Below are positions 15,001-30,000 of a stretch of DNA of 64,000 bases, in pieces; position 1 is the stretch's first letter, and each line of letters opens with the position of its first letter. Location: assembly GCA_033558025.1 (NCBI GenBank), contig JAUCEF010000007.1, forward strand, positions 2,356,001 through 2,420,000, given 5' to 3'. The stretch comes from Phytophthora sp. 'mugwort'. Its lineage: Eukaryota; Oomycota; Peronosporomycetes; Peronosporales; Peronosporaceae. Under the pieces are notes generated by a model. It did not search any database, was not told the DNA's origin, and saw only the letters and a program-made list of their open reading frames with translations. The position numbers were made by a program, and so were the translations under genes.

Positions 15001-18000
15001 CGCTATCGCCTGTGCCGCTGGAGATCAGTACCTGACCGCCAGCAGCCGATGTGCCAGTGCCAGAGCCTGCAATGACCTCAACGTCACCGCCTATAGCAGT
15101 GCCACTCCCGCCCTCCACGCGAACATGGCCTCCGGTTCCGACGGTGTCCTTGCTGCTTGCGCCGCCGCCAATATCCATCGCGCCTCCGACGTCAGCGTCT
15201 CCCGACCCCACGCGCACGACGATCGAGCCACTCGCGCCACCTGTCGCATCGGACGTCAGCACCGACACGCTCCCCGAGCTCCCACCCGATGACGCTCCGC
15301 TAGATAGCGTCACTGAACCGCTCACCTTGTCCGTTCCCGTACCGGAATCCGCGCTACCGACGGACACCGACCCACTCGTCGCACTCGAACCAGAACCGCT
15401 CGAGACTACTACATCACCCCCAACACCGCTAGACTCCGTGCCGCCGCTGATGTCCACAGCTCCGCCGGTCGTCGCTCCAGTGCCACCGACGATAAACACA
15501 CGACCACCAACTCCAACACCACCATCAGTGTCCGTGCCAGTGCTGTCGCCGCTCCGCACAAGAACGTCTCCGCCCATACTCGAGTCGCTGGACCCTACCA
15601 ACAGGCTGATGGCACCCGCAGCTTTTCCCTTCGCATTCGCCGTCGCGACGTCGATAGACCCAGAAGCGCCGCCAGTGGACACACCCGTCGACAGCGAGAT
15701 TCCACCACTCGCCACTGCCCCGCCCGTCACCAGCGAGATGCGGCCGCTTTGGGGCGCAGCGCCCGCCTCCAAGCTCGACAACAACACGTTTCCGCTCGTC
15801 ACGTCGGTACCACCTCCGCTCTGAATCGACACCGTGCCACCACTTGTCGAACTACCGTCTCCCCCTGCAATGATCACCTCACCGCCGGTTTTGGCTGCTC
15901 CTGCTTTGAGAGATAAGGCTCCTCCTGTGCCGGATGCATGGGAGGAAGTTCCAGCCATAAGGTCAATTACGCCACCTTTGTCAGCATCGCCAGACCCAAC
16001 GTGAACATCTACTGAGCCTCCGCTCCCGCCTCCTGCACTTGACGTTGAAATCAGAACTGTGCCCGAGTTTCCCACTTTCGCTGCACCCGACGACAACGTC
16101 ACACGACCACTGGCATGGCTCACGCCGGAGTCAGCACTAGCAACAGTCACGTCTCCGCTAGCCGCATCACTCCCGCTGCCAGTCGTGATGGAAACGCTTC
16201 CACCGACGGTCTCCGAACCCGAGCCACCATTTAGCACCACATCGCCTCCTCCAGTAGTACCGGTGCCTCCCGTCAAGCTGATCGCGCCTCCGACGCCGTT
16301 CTGGCTGTCTCCACCACGAGCGCTAATGGACGCACTGTCCTCAGCATCACCAACCCCAGCAGCCACACTTATCGACCCGGCCTTACCTTCACTAGCATTC
16401 GATGTCGATACAGATACACCACCGGACGAGCCAGTCTTCGCCACTCCCGTCGTCACTGAAACACTGCCGCTGGCCTGAGCGGAACCCGAATCCGCTGTGG
16501 ACACCTTCACGTCGCCGCTAGTCGCACCGTCCCCTCGGCCGCTCGAGATGAGCACGCTACCACCCAAGGACGAGGCGCCCGCACCACCTGCCAACGTCAG
16601 GTCACCACCCACAGCAGTTCCCGATCCGCCACGCACCGTGACAGCGCCGCCTGTGCCCGTACCCGTCTCCGTCGTCGTGACCTCGTCCGTTGTCTGGGCC
16701 CTGCTCGTGCCGCCCTCGACACTCACGGATCCGCCCGTATTCGAGTCGCCGGAGCCCACGCTCAGCGAGATCGACCCGCTCGCGCCTCCCGTCGAAGACC
16801 CTGTCAAAATGGACACCGACCCGGAAGTACCACCGCTCGCCGCTCCCGATGACACCTGCACGGCGCCGCTCGTGCTCGTCGTCGATGCCGCACTCGACAC
16901 TATCACGACCCCACTCCTCGCGCTATCGCCTGTGCCGCTGGAGATCAGTACCTGACCGCCAGCAGCCGATGTGCCAGTGCCAGAGCCTGCAATGACCTCA
17001 ACGTCACCGCCTATAGCAGTGCCACTCCCGCCCTCCACGCGAACATGGCCTCCGGTTCCGACGGTGTCCTTGCTGCTTGCGCCGCCGCCAATATCCATCG
17101 CGCCTCCGACGTCAGCGTCTCCCGACCCCACGCGCACGACGATCGAGCCACTCGCGCCACCTGTCGCATCGGACGTCAGCACCGACACGCTCCCCGAGCT
17201 CCCACCCGATGACGCTCCGCTAGATAGCGTCACTGAACCGCTCACCTTGTCCGTTCCCGTACCGGAATCCGCGCTACCGACGGACACCGACCCACTCGTC
17301 GCACTCGAACCAGAACCGCTCGAGACTACTACATCACCCCCAACACCGCTAGACTCCGTGCCGCCGCTGATGTCCACAGCTCCGCCGGTCGTCGCTCCAG
17401 TGCCACCGACGATAAACACACGACCACCAACTCCAACACCATCAGTGTCCGTGCCAGTGCTGTCGCCGCTCCGCACAAGAACGTCTCCGCCCATACTCGA
17501 GTCGCTGGACCCTACCAACAGGCTGATGGCACCCGCAGCTTTACCCTTCGCATTCGCCGTCGCGACGTCGATAGACCCAGAAGCGCCGCCAGTGGACACA
17601 CCCGTCGACAGTGAGATTCCACCGCTCGCCACTGCCCCGCCCGTCACCAGCGAGATGCGGCCGCTTTGGGGCGCAGCGCCCGCCTCCAAGCTCGATAACA
17701 ACACGTTTCCACTCGTCATGTCGGTGCCACCTCCGCTTTGAATCAACACAGTGCCACCCACAAGCGAGTCCCCGGCGCCTCCGATGAGTTCCACGTCACC
17801 ACCGGTTTCACCCTCGCCACCAGAAACAGACACCTTGCCTCCGACTCCAGACGACCCAGAGGATACCCCAGCAGAAAGCGTGATGCCACCACCGGTACTC
17901 TTTCCTCCGGACCCCACGAGCATCGCGATGTTGCCGCCCTGGCCAGTCGATGAGGCGCTAGAAGTTGTGACAATAACATCACCCGAGTTCCCGCTCATCC

Positions 18001-21000
18001 CTATTCCCGTCGTCATCGACACGCTGCCGCTGGCCTGAGCGGAACCCGAATCCGCTGTGGACACCTTCACGTCGCCGCTCGTCGCACCGTCCCCTCGGCC
18101 GCTCGAGATGAGCACGCTACCACCCAAGGACGAGGCGCCCGCACCACCTGCCAACGTCAGGTCACCACCCACAGCAGTTCCCGATCCGCCACGCACCGTG
18201 ACAGCGCCGCCTGTGCCCGTACCCGTCTCCGTCGTCGTGACCTCGTCCGTTGTCTGGGCCCTGCTCGTGCCGCCCTCGACACTCACGGATCCGCCCGTAT
18301 TCGAGTCGCCGGAGCCCACGCTCAGCGAGATCGACCCGCTCGCGCCTCCCGTCGAAGACCCTGTCAAAATGGACACCGACCCGGAAGTACCACCGCTCGC
18401 CGCTCCCGATGACACCTGCACGGCGCCGCTCGTGCTCGTCGTCGATGCCGCACTCGACACTATCACGACCCCGCTCCTCGCGCTATCGCCTGTGCCGCTG
18501 GAGATCAGCACCTGGCCGCCAGCAGCCGATGTGCCAGTGCCAGAGCCTGCAATGACCTCAACGTCACCGCCTATAGCAGTGCCACTCCCGCCCTCCACGC
18601 GAACATGGCCTCCGGTTCCGACGGTGTCCTTGCTGCTTGCGCCGCCGCCAATATCCATCGCGCCTCCGACGTCAGCGTCTCCCGACCCCACGCGCACGAC
18701 GATCGAGCCACTCGCGCCACCTGTCGCATCGGACGTCAGCACCGACACGCTCCCCGAGCTCCCACCCGATGACGCTCCGCTAGATAGCGTCACTGAACCG
18801 CTCACCTTGTCCGTTCCCGTACCGGAATCCGCGCTACCGACGGACACCGACCCACTCGTCGCACTCGAACCAGAACCGCTCGAGACTACTACATCACCCC
18901 CAACACCGCTAGACTCCGTGCCGCCGCTGATGTCCACAGCTCCGCCGGTCGTCGCTCCAGTGCCACCGACGATAAACACACGACCACCAACTCCAACACC
19001 ATCAGTGTCCGTGCCAGTGCTGTCGCCGCTCCGCACAAGAACGTCTCCGCCCATACTCGAGTCGCTGGACCCTACCAACAGGCTGATGGCACCCGCAGCT
19101 TTTCCCTTCGCATTCGCCGTCGCGACGTCGATAGACCCAGAAGCGCCGCCAGTGGACACACCCGTCGACAGTGAGATTCCACCGCTCGCCACTGCCCCGC
19201 CCGTCACCAGCGAGATGCGGCCGCTTTGGGGCGCAGCGCCCGCCTCCAAGCTCGATAACAACACGTTTCCACTCGTCACGTCGGTGCCACCTCCGCTTTG
19301 AATCAACACAGTGCCACCCACAAGCGAGTCCCCGGCGCCTCCGATGAGTTCCACGTCACCACCGGTTTCACCCTCGCCACCAGAAACAGACACCTTGCCT
19401 CCGACTCCAGACGACCCAGAGGATACCCCAGCAGAAAGCGTGATGCCACCACCGGTACTCTTTCCTCCGGACCCCACGAGCATCGCGATGTTGCCGCCCT
19501 GGCCAGTCGATGAGGCGCTAGAAGTTGTGACAATAACATCACCCGAGTTCCCGCTCATCCCTATTCCCGTCGTCATCGACACGCTGCCGCTGGCCTGAGC
19601 GGAACCCGAATCCGCTGTGGACACCTTCACGTCGCCGCTCGTCGCACCGTCCCCTCGGCCGCTCGAGATGAGCACGCTACCACCCAAGGACGAGGCGCCC
19701 GCACCACCTGCCAACGTCAGGTCACCACCCACAGCAGTTCCCGATCCGCCACGCACCGTGACAGCGCCGCCTGTGCCCGTACCCGTCTCCGTCGTCGTGA
19801 CCTCGTCCGTTGTCTGGGCCCTGCTCGTGCCGCCCTCGACACTCACGGATCCGCCCGTATTCGAGTCGCCGGAGCCCACGCTCAGCGAGATCGACCCGCT
19901 CGCGCCTCCCGTCGAAGACCCTGTCAAAATGGACACCGACCCGGAAGTACCACCGCTCGCCGCTCCCGATGACACCTGCACGGCGCCGCTCGTGCTCGTC
20001 GTCGATGCCGCACTCGACACTATCACGACCCCGCTCCTCGCGCTATCGCCTGTGCCGCTGGAGATCAGCACCTGGCCGCCAGCAGCCGATGTGCCAGTGC
20101 CAGAGCCTGCAATGACCTCAACGTCACCGCCTATAGCAGTGCCACTCCCGCCCTCCACGCGAACATGGCCTCCGGTTCCGACGGTGTCCTTGCTGCTTGC
20201 GCCGCCGCCAATATCCATCGCGCCTCCGACGTCAGCGTCTCCCGACCCCACGCGCACGACGATCGAGCCACTCGCGCCACCTGTCGCATCGGACGTCAGC
20301 ACCGACACGCTCCCCGAGCTCCCACCCGATGACGCTCCGCTAGATAGCGTCACTGAACCGCTCACCTTGTCCGTTCCCGTACCGGAATCCGCGCTACCGA
20401 CGGACACCGACCCACTCGTCGCACTCGAACCAGAACCGCTCGAGACTACTACATCACCCCCAACACCGCTAGACTCCGTGCCGCCGCTGATGTCCACAGC
20501 TCCGCCGGTCGTCGCTCCAGTGCCACCGACGATAAACACACGACCACCAACTCCAACACCATCAGTGTCCGTGCCAGTGCTGTCGCCGCTCCGCACAAGA
20601 ACGTCTCCGCCCATACTCGAGTCGCTGGACCCTACCAACAGGCTGATGGCACCCGCAGCTTTTCCCTTCGCATTCGCCGTCGCGACGTCGATAGACCCAG
20701 AAGCGCCGCCAGTGGACACACCCGTCGACAGTGAGATTCCACCGCTCGCCACTGCCCCGCCCGTCACCAGCGAGATGCGGCCGCTTTGGGGCGCAGCGCC
20801 CGCCTCCAAGCTCGATAACAACACGTTTCCGCTCGTCACGTCGGTACCACCTCCGCTCTGAATCAACACCGTGCCACCACTTGTCGAACTACCGTCTCCC
20901 CCTGCAATGATCAACTCGCCGCCGGTTTTGGCTGCTCCTGCTTTGAGAGATAAGGCTCCTCCTGTGCCGGATGCATGGGAGGAAGTTCCAGCCATAAGGT

Positions 21001-24000
21001 CAATTACGCCACCTTTGTCAGCATCACCAGACCCAACGTGAACATCTACTGAGCCTCCGCTCCCGCCTCCTGCACTTGACGTTGAAATCAGAACTGTGCC
21101 CGAGTTTCCCACTTTCGCTGCACCCGACGACAACGTCACACGACCACTGGCATGGCTCACGCCGGAGTCAGCACTAGCAACAGTCACGTCTCCGCTAGCC
21201 GCATCACTCCCGCTGCCAGTCGTGATGGAAACGCTTCCACCGACGGTCTCCAACCCCGAGCCACCATTTAGCACCACATTACCTCCTCCAGTAGTACCGG
21301 TGCCTCCCGTCAAGCTGATCGCGCCTCCGACGCCGTTCTGGCTGTCTCCACCACGAGCGCTAATGGACGCACTGTCCTCAGCATCACCAACCCCAGCAGC
21401 CACACTTATCGATCCGGCCTTACCTCCACTAGCATTCGATGTCGATACAGATACACCACCGGACGAGCCAGTCTTCGCCACTCCCGTCGTCATCGACACG
21501 CTGCCGCTGGCCTGAGCGGAACCCGAATCCGCTGTGGACACCTTCACGTCGCCGCTCGTCGCACCGTCCCCTCGGCCGCTCGAGATGAGCACGCTACCAC
21601 CCAAGGACGAGGCGCCCGCACCACCTGCCAACGTCAGGTCACCACCCACAGCAGTTCCCGATCCGCCACGCACCGTGACAGCGCCGCCTGTGCCCGTACC
21701 CGTCTCCGTCGTCGTGACCTCGTCCGTTGTCTGGGCCCTGCTCGTGCCGCCCTCGACACTCACGGATCCGCCCGTATTCGAGTCGCCGGAGCCCACGCTC
21801 AGCGAGATCGACCCGCTCGCGCCTCCCGTCGAAGACCCTGTCAAAATGGACACCGACCCGGAAGTACCACCGCTCGCCGCTCCCGATGACACCTGCACGG
21901 CGCCGCTCGTGCTCGTCGTCGATGCCGCACTCGACACTATCACGACCCCACTCCTCGCGCTATCGCCTGTGCCGCTGGAGATCAGTACCTGACCGCCAGC
22001 AGCCGATGTGCCAGTGCCAGAGCCTGCAATGACCTCAACGTCACCGCCTATAGCAGTGCCACTCCCGCCCTCCACGCGAACATGGCCTCCGGTTCCGACG
22101 GTGTCCTTGCTGCTTGCGCCGCCGCCAATATCCATCGCGCCTCCGACGTCAGCGTCTCCCGACCCCACGCGCACGACGATCGAGCCACTCGCGCCACCTG
22201 TCGCATCGGACGTCAGCACCGACACGCTCCCCGAGCTCCCACCCGATGACGCTCCGCTAGATAGCGTCACTGAACCGCTCACCTTGTCCGTTCCCGTACC
22301 GGAATCCGCGCTACCGACGGACACCGACCCACTCGTCGCGCTCGAACCAGAACCGCTCGAGACTACTACATCACCCCCAACGCCGCTAGACTCCGTGCCG
22401 CCGCTGATGTCCACAGCGCCGCCGGTCGTCGCTCCAGTGCCACCGACGATAAACACACGACCACCAACTCCAACACCATCAGTGTCCGTGCCAGTGCTGT
22501 CGCCGCTCCGCACAAGAACGTCTCCGCCCATACTCGAGTCGCTGGACCCTACCAACAGGCTGATGGCACCCGCAGCTTTTCCCTTCGCATTCGCCGTCGC
22601 GACGTCGATAGACCCAGAAGCGCCGCCAGTGGACACACCCGTCGACAGTGAGATTCCACCGCTCGCCACTGCCCCGCCCGTCACCAGCGAGATGCGGCCG
22701 CTTTGGGGCGCAGCGCCCGCCTCCAAGCTCGATAACAACACGTTTCCACTCGTCACGTCGGTGCCACCTCCGCTTTGAATCAACACAGTGCCACCCACAA
22801 GCGAGTCCCCGGCGCCTCCGATGAGTTCCACGTCACCACCGGTTTCACCCTCGCCACCAGAAACAGACACCTTGCCTCCGACTCCAGACGACCCAGAGGA
22901 TACCCCAGCAGAAAGCGTGATGCCACCACCGGTACTCTTTCCTCCGGACCCCACGAGCATCGCGATGTTGCCGCCCTGGCCAGTCGATGAGGCGCTAGAG
23001 GTTGTGACAATAACATCACCCGAGTTCCCGCCCATCCCTATTCCCGTCGTCATCGACACGCTGCCGCTGGCCTGAGCGGAACCCGAATTCGCTGTGGACA
23101 CCTTCACGTCGCCGCTCGTCGCACCGTCCCCGCGGCCGCTCGAGATGAGCACGCTACCACCCAAGGACGAGGCGCCCGCACCACCTGCCAACGTCAGGTC
23201 ACCACCCACAGCAGTTCCCGATCCGCCACGCACCGTGACAGCGCCGCCTGTGCCCGTACCCGTCTCCGTCGTCGTGACCTCGTCCGTTGTCTGGGCCCTG
23301 CTCGTGCCGCCCTCGACACTCACGGATCCGCCCGTATTCGAGTCGCCGGAGCCCACGCTCAGCGAGATCGACCCGCTTGCGCCTCCCGTCGAAGACCCTG
23401 TCAAAATGGACACCGACCCGGAAGTACCACCGCTCGCCGCTCCCGATGACACCTGCACGGCGCCGCTCGTGCTCGTCGTCGATGCCGCACTCGACACCAT
23501 CACGACCCCGCTCCTCGCGCTATCGCCTGTGCCGCTGGAGATCAGCACCTGACCGCCAGCAGCCGATGTGCCAGTGCCAGAGCCTGCAATGACCTCAACG
23601 TCACCGCCTATAGCAGTGCCACTCCCGCCCTCCACGCGAACATGGCCTCCGGTTCCGACGGTGTCCTTGCTGCTTGCGCCGCCGCCAATATCCATCGCGC
23701 CTCCGACGTCAGCGTCTCCCGACCCCACGCGCACGACGATCGAGCCACTCGCGCCACCTGTCGCATCGGACGTCAGCACCGACACGCTCCCCGAGCTCCC
23801 ACCCGATGACGCTCCGCTAGATAGCGTCACTGAACCGCTCACCTTGTCCGTTCCCGTACCGGAATCCGCGCTACCGACGGACACCGACCCACTCGTCGCA
23901 CTCGAACCAGAACCGCTCGAGACTACTACATCACCCCCAACACCGCTAGACTCCGTGCCGCCGCTGATGTCCACAGCTCCGCCGGTCGTCGCTCCAGTGC

Positions 24001-27000
24001 CACCGACGATAAACACACGACCACCAACTCCAACACCATCAGTGTCCGTGCCAGTGCTGTCGCCGCTCCGCACAAGAACGTCTCCGCCCATACTCGAGTC
24101 GCTGGACCCTACCAACAGGCTGATGGCACCCGCAGCTTTTCCCTTCGCATTCGCCGTCGCGACGTCGATAGACCCAGAAGCGCCGCCAGTGGACACACCC
24201 GTCGACAGTGAGATTCCACCGCTCGCCACTGCCCCGCCCGTCACCAGCGAGATGCGGCCGCTTTGGGGCGCAGCGCCCGCCTCCAAGCTCGATAACAACA
24301 CGTTTCCACTCGTCACGTCGGTGCCACCTCCGCTTTGAATCAACACAGTGCCACCCACAAGCGAGTCCCCGGCGCCTCCGATGAGTTCCACGTCACCACC
24401 GGTTTCACCCTCGCCACCAGAAACAGACACCTTGCCTCCGACTCCAGACGACCCAGAGGATACCCCAGCAGAAAGCGTGATGCCACCACCGGTACTCTTT
24501 CCTCCGGACCCCACGAGCATCGCGATGTTGCCGCCCTGGCCAGTCGATGAGGCGCTAGAGGTTGTGACAATAACATCACCCGAGTTCCCGCCCATCCCTA
24601 TTCCCGTCGTCATCGACACGCTGCCGCTGGCCTGAGCGGAACCCGAATTCGCTGTGGACACCTTCACGTCGCCGCTCGTCGCACCGTCCCCGCGGCCGCT
24701 CGAGATGAGCACGCTACCACCCAAGGACGAGGCGCCCGCACCACCTGCCAACGTCAGGTCACCACCCACAGCAGTTCCCGATCCGCCACGCACCGTGACA
24801 GCGCCGCCTGTGCCCGTACCCGTCTCCGTCGTCGTGACCTCGTCCGTTGTCTGGGCCCTGCTCGTGCCGCCCTCGACACTCACGGATCCGCCCGTATTCG
24901 AGTCGCCGGAGCCCACGCTCAGCGAGATCGACCCGCTTGCGCCTCCCGTCGAAGACCCTGTCAAAATGGACACCGACCCGGAAGTACCACCGCTCGCCGC
25001 TCCCGATGACACCTGCACGGCGCCGCTCGTGCTCGTCGTCGATGCCGCACTCGACACCATCACGACCCCGCTCCTCGCGCTATCGCCTGTGCCGCTGGAG
25101 ATCAGCACCTGACCGCCAGCAGCCGATGTGCCAGTGCCAGAGCCTGCAATGACCTCAACGTCACCGCCTATAGCAGTGCCACTCCCGCCCTCCACGCGAA
25201 CATGGCCTCCGGTTCCGACGGTGTCCTTGCTGCTTGCGCCGCCGCCAATATCCATCGCGCCTCCGACGTCAGCGTCTCCCGACCCCACGCGCACGACGAT
25301 CGAGCCACTCGCGCCACCTGTCGCATCGGACGTCAGCACCGACACGCTCCCCGAGCTCCCACCCGATGACGCTCCGCTAGATAGCGTCACTGAACCGCTC
25401 ACCTTGTCCGTTCCCGTACCGGAATCCGCGCTACCGACGGACACCGACCCACTCGTCGCACTCGAACCAGAACCGCTCGAGACTACTACATCACCCCCAA
25501 CACCGCTAGACTCCGTGCCGCCGCTGATGTCCACAGCTCCGCCGGTCGTCGCTCCAGTGCCACCGACGATAAACACACGACCACCAACTCCAACACCATC
25601 AGTGTCCGTGCCAGTGCTGTCGCCGCTCCGCACAAGAACGTCTCCGCCCATACTCGAGTCGCTGGACCCTACCAACAGGCTGATGGCACCCGCAGCTTTT
25701 CCCTTCGCATTCGCCGTCGCGACGTCGATAGACCCAGAAGCGCCGCCAGTGGACACACCCGTCGACAGTGAGATTCCACCGCTCGCCACTGCCCCGCCCG
25801 TCACCAGCGAGATGCGGCCGCTTTGGGGCGCAGCGCCCGCCTCCAAGCTCGATAACAACACGTTTCCACTCGTCATGTCGGTGCCACCTCCGCTTTGAAT
25901 CAACACAGTGCCACCCACAAGCGAGTCCCCGGCGCCTCCGATGAGTTCCACGTCACCACCGGTTTCAGCCTCGCCACCAGAAACAGACACCTTGCCTCCG
26001 ACTCCAGACGACCCAGAGGATACCCCAGCAGAAAGCGTGATGCCACCACCGGTACTCTTTCCTCCGGACCCCACGAGCATCGCGATGTTGCCGCCCTGGC
26101 CAGTCGATGAGGCGCTAGAGGTTGTGACAATAACATCACCCGAGTTCCCGCCCATCCCTATTCCCGTCGTCATCGACACGCTGCCGCTGGCCTGAGCGGA
26201 ACCCGAATTCGCTGTGGACACCTTCACGTCGCCGCTCGTCGCACCGTCCCCGCGGCCGCTCGAGATGAGCACGCTACCACCCAAGGACGAGGCGCCCGCA
26301 CCACCTGCCAACGTCAGGTCACCACCCACAGCAGTTCCCGATCCGCCACGCACCGTGACAGCGCCGCCTGTGCCCGTACCCGTCTCCGTCGTCGTGACCT
26401 CGTCCGTTGTCTGGGCCCTGCTCGTGCCGCCCTCGACACTCACGGATCCGCCCGTATTCGAGTCGCCGGAGCCCACGCTCAGCGAGATCGACCCGCTCGC
26501 GCCTCCCGTTGAAGACCCTGTCAAAATGGACACCGACCCGGAAGTACCACCGCTCGCCGCTCCCGATGACACCTGCACGGCGCCGCTCGTGCTCGTCGTC
26601 GATGCCGCACTCGACACCATCACGACCCCGCTCCTCGCGCTGTCGCCTGTGCCGCTGGAGATCAGCACCTGGCCGCCAGCGGCCGATGTGCCAGTGCCAG
26701 AGCCTGCAGTGACCTCAACGTCACCGCCTATAGCAGTGCCACTCCCGCCCTCCACGCGAACATGGCCTCCGGTTCCGACGGTGTCCTTGCTGCTTGCGCC
26801 GCCGCCAATATCCATCGCGCCTCCGACGTCAGCGTCTCCCGACCCCACGCGCACGACGATCGAGCCACTCGCGCCACCTGTCGCATCGGACGTCAGCACC
26901 GACACGCTCCCCGAGCTCCCACCCGATGACGCTCCGCTAGATAGCGTCACTGAACCGCTCACCTTGTCCGTTCCCGTACCGGAATCCGCGCTACCGACGG

Positions 27001-30000
27001 ACACCGACCCACTCGTCGCACTCGAACCAGAACCGCTCGAGACTACTACATCACCCCCAACACCGCTAGACTCCGTGCCGCCGCTGATGTCCACAGCTCC
27101 GCCGGTCGTCGCTCCAGTGCCACCGACGATAAACACACGACCACCAACTCCAACACCATCAGTGTCCGTGCCAGTGCTGTCGCCGCTCCGCACAAGAACG
27201 TCTCCGCCCATACTCGAGTCGCTGGACCCTACCAACAGGCTGATGGCACCCGCAGCTTTTCCCTTCGCATTCGCCGTCGCGACGTCGATAGACCCAGAAG
27301 CGCCGCCAGTGGACACACCCGTCGACAGTGAGATTCCACCGCTCGCCACTGCCCCGCCCGTCACCAGCGAGATGCGGCCGCTTTGGGGCGCAGCGCCCGC
27401 CTCCAAGCTCGATAACAACACGTTTCCACTCGTCATGTCGGTGCCACCTCCGCTTTGAATCAACACAGTGCCACCCACAAGCGAGTCCCCGGCGCCTCCG
27501 ATGAGTTCCACGTCACCACCGGTTTCACCCTCGCCACCAGAAACAGACACCTTGCCTCCGACTCCAGACGACCCAGAGGATACCCCAGCAGAAAGCGTGA
27601 TGCCACCACCGGTACTCTTTCCTCCGGACCCCACGAGCATCGCGATGTTGCCGCCCTGGCCAGTCGATGAGGCGCTAGAGGTTGTGACAATAACATCACC
27701 CGAGTTCCCGCCCATCCCTATTCCCGTCGTCATCGACACGCTGCCGCTGGCCTGAGCGGAACCCGAATTCGCTGTGGACACCTTCACGTCGCCGCTCGTC
27801 GCACCGTCCCCGCGGCCGCTCGAGATGAGCACGCTACCACCCAAGGACGAGGCGCCCGCACCACCTGCCAACGTCAGGTCACCACCCACAGCAGTTCCCG
27901 ATCCGCCACGCACCGTGACAGCGCCGCCTGTGCCCGTACCCGTCTCCGTCGTCGTGACCTCGTCCGTTGTCTGGGCCCTGCTCGTGCCGCCCTCGACACT
28001 CACGGATCCGCCCGTATTCGAGTCGCCGGAGCCCACGCTCAGCGAGATCGACCCGCTCGCGCCTCCCGTCGAAGACCCTGTCAAAATGGACACCGACCCG
28101 GAAGTACCACCGCTCGCCGCTCCCGATGACACCTGCACGGCGCCGCTCGTGCTCGTCGTCGATGCCGCACTCGACACTATCACGACCCCACTCCTCGCGC
28201 TATCGCCTGTGCCGCTGGAGATCAGTACCTGACCGCCAGCGGCCGATGTGCCAGTGCCAGAGCCTGCAGTGACCTCAACGTCACCGCCTATAGCAGTGCC
28301 ACTCCCGCCCTCCACGCGAACATGGCCTCCGGTTCCGACGGTGTCCTTGCTGCTTGCGCCGCCGCCAATATCCATCGCGCCTCCGACGTCAGCGTCTCCC
28401 GACCCCACGCGCACGACGATCGAGCCACTCGCGCCACCTGTCGCATCGGACGTCAGCACCGACACGCTCCCCGAGCTCCCACCCGATGACGCTCCGCTAG
28501 ATAGCGTCACTGAACCGCTCACCTTGTCCGTTCCCGTACCGGAATCCGCGCTACCGACGGACACCGACCCACTCGTCGCACTCGAACCAGAACCGCTCGA
28601 GACTACTACATCACCCCCAACACCGCTAGACTCCGTGCCGCCGCTGATGTCCACAGCTCCGCCGGTCGTCGCTCCAGTGCCACCGACGATAAACACACGA
28701 CCACCAACTCCAACACCATCAGTGTCCGTGCCAGTGCTGTCGCCGCTCCGCACAAGAACGTCTCCGCCCATACTCGAGTCGCTGGACCCTACCAACAGGC
28801 TGATGGCACCCGCAGCTTTTCCCTTCGCATTCGCCGTCGCGACGTCGATAGACCCAGAAGCGCCGCCAGTGGACACACCCGTCGACAGTGAGATTCCACC
28901 GCTCGCCACTGCCCCGCCCGTCACCAGCGAGATGCGGCCGCTTTGGGGCGCAGCGCCCGCCTCCAAGCTCGATAACAACACGTTTCCACTCGTCATGTCG
29001 GTGCCACCTCCGCTTTGAATCAACACAGTGCCACCCACAAGCGAGTCCCCGGCGCCTCCGATGAGTTCCACGTCACCACCGGTTTCACCCTCGCCACCAG
29101 AAACAGACACCTTGCCTCCGACTCCAGACGACCCAGAGGATACCCCAGCAGAAAGCGTGATGCCACCACCGGTACTCTTTCCTCCGGACCCCACGAGCAT
29201 CGCGATGTTGCCGCCCTGGCCAGTCGATGAGGCGCTAGAGGTTGTGACAATAACATCACCCGAGTTCCCGCCCATCCCTATTCCCGTCGTCATCGACACG
29301 CTGCCGCTGGCCTGAGCGGAACCCGAATTCGCTGTGGACACCTTCACGTCGCCGCTCGTCGCACCGTCCCCGCGGCCGCTCGAGATGAGCACGCTACCAC
29401 CCAAGGACGAGGCGCCCGCACCACCTGCCAACGTCAGGTCACCACCCACAGCAGTTCCCGATCCGCCACGCACCGTGACAGCGCCGCCTGTGCCCGTACC
29501 CGTCTCCGTCGTCGTGACCTCGTCCGTTGTCTGGGCCCTGCTCGTGCCGCCCTCGACACTCACGGATCCGCCCGTATTCGAGTCGCCGGAGCCCACGCTC
29601 AGCGAGATCGACCCGCTCGCGCCTCCCGTCGAAGACCCTGTCAAAATGGACACCGACCCGGAAGTACCACCGCTCGCCGCTCCCGATGACACCTGCACGG
29701 CGCCGCTCGTGCTCGTCGTCGATGCCGCACTCGACACTATCACGACCCCACTCCTCGCGCTATCGCCTGTGCCGCTGGAGATCAGTACCTGACCGCCAGC
29801 GGCCGATGTGCCAGTGCCAGAGCCTGCAGTGACCTCAACGTCACCGCCTATAGCAGTGCCACTCCCGCCCTCCACGCGAACATGGCCTCCGGTTCCGACG
29901 GTGTCCTTGCTGCTTGCGCCGCCGCCAATATCCATCGCGCCTCCGACGTCAGCGTCTCCCGACCCCACGCGCACGACGATCGAGCCACTCGCGCCACCTG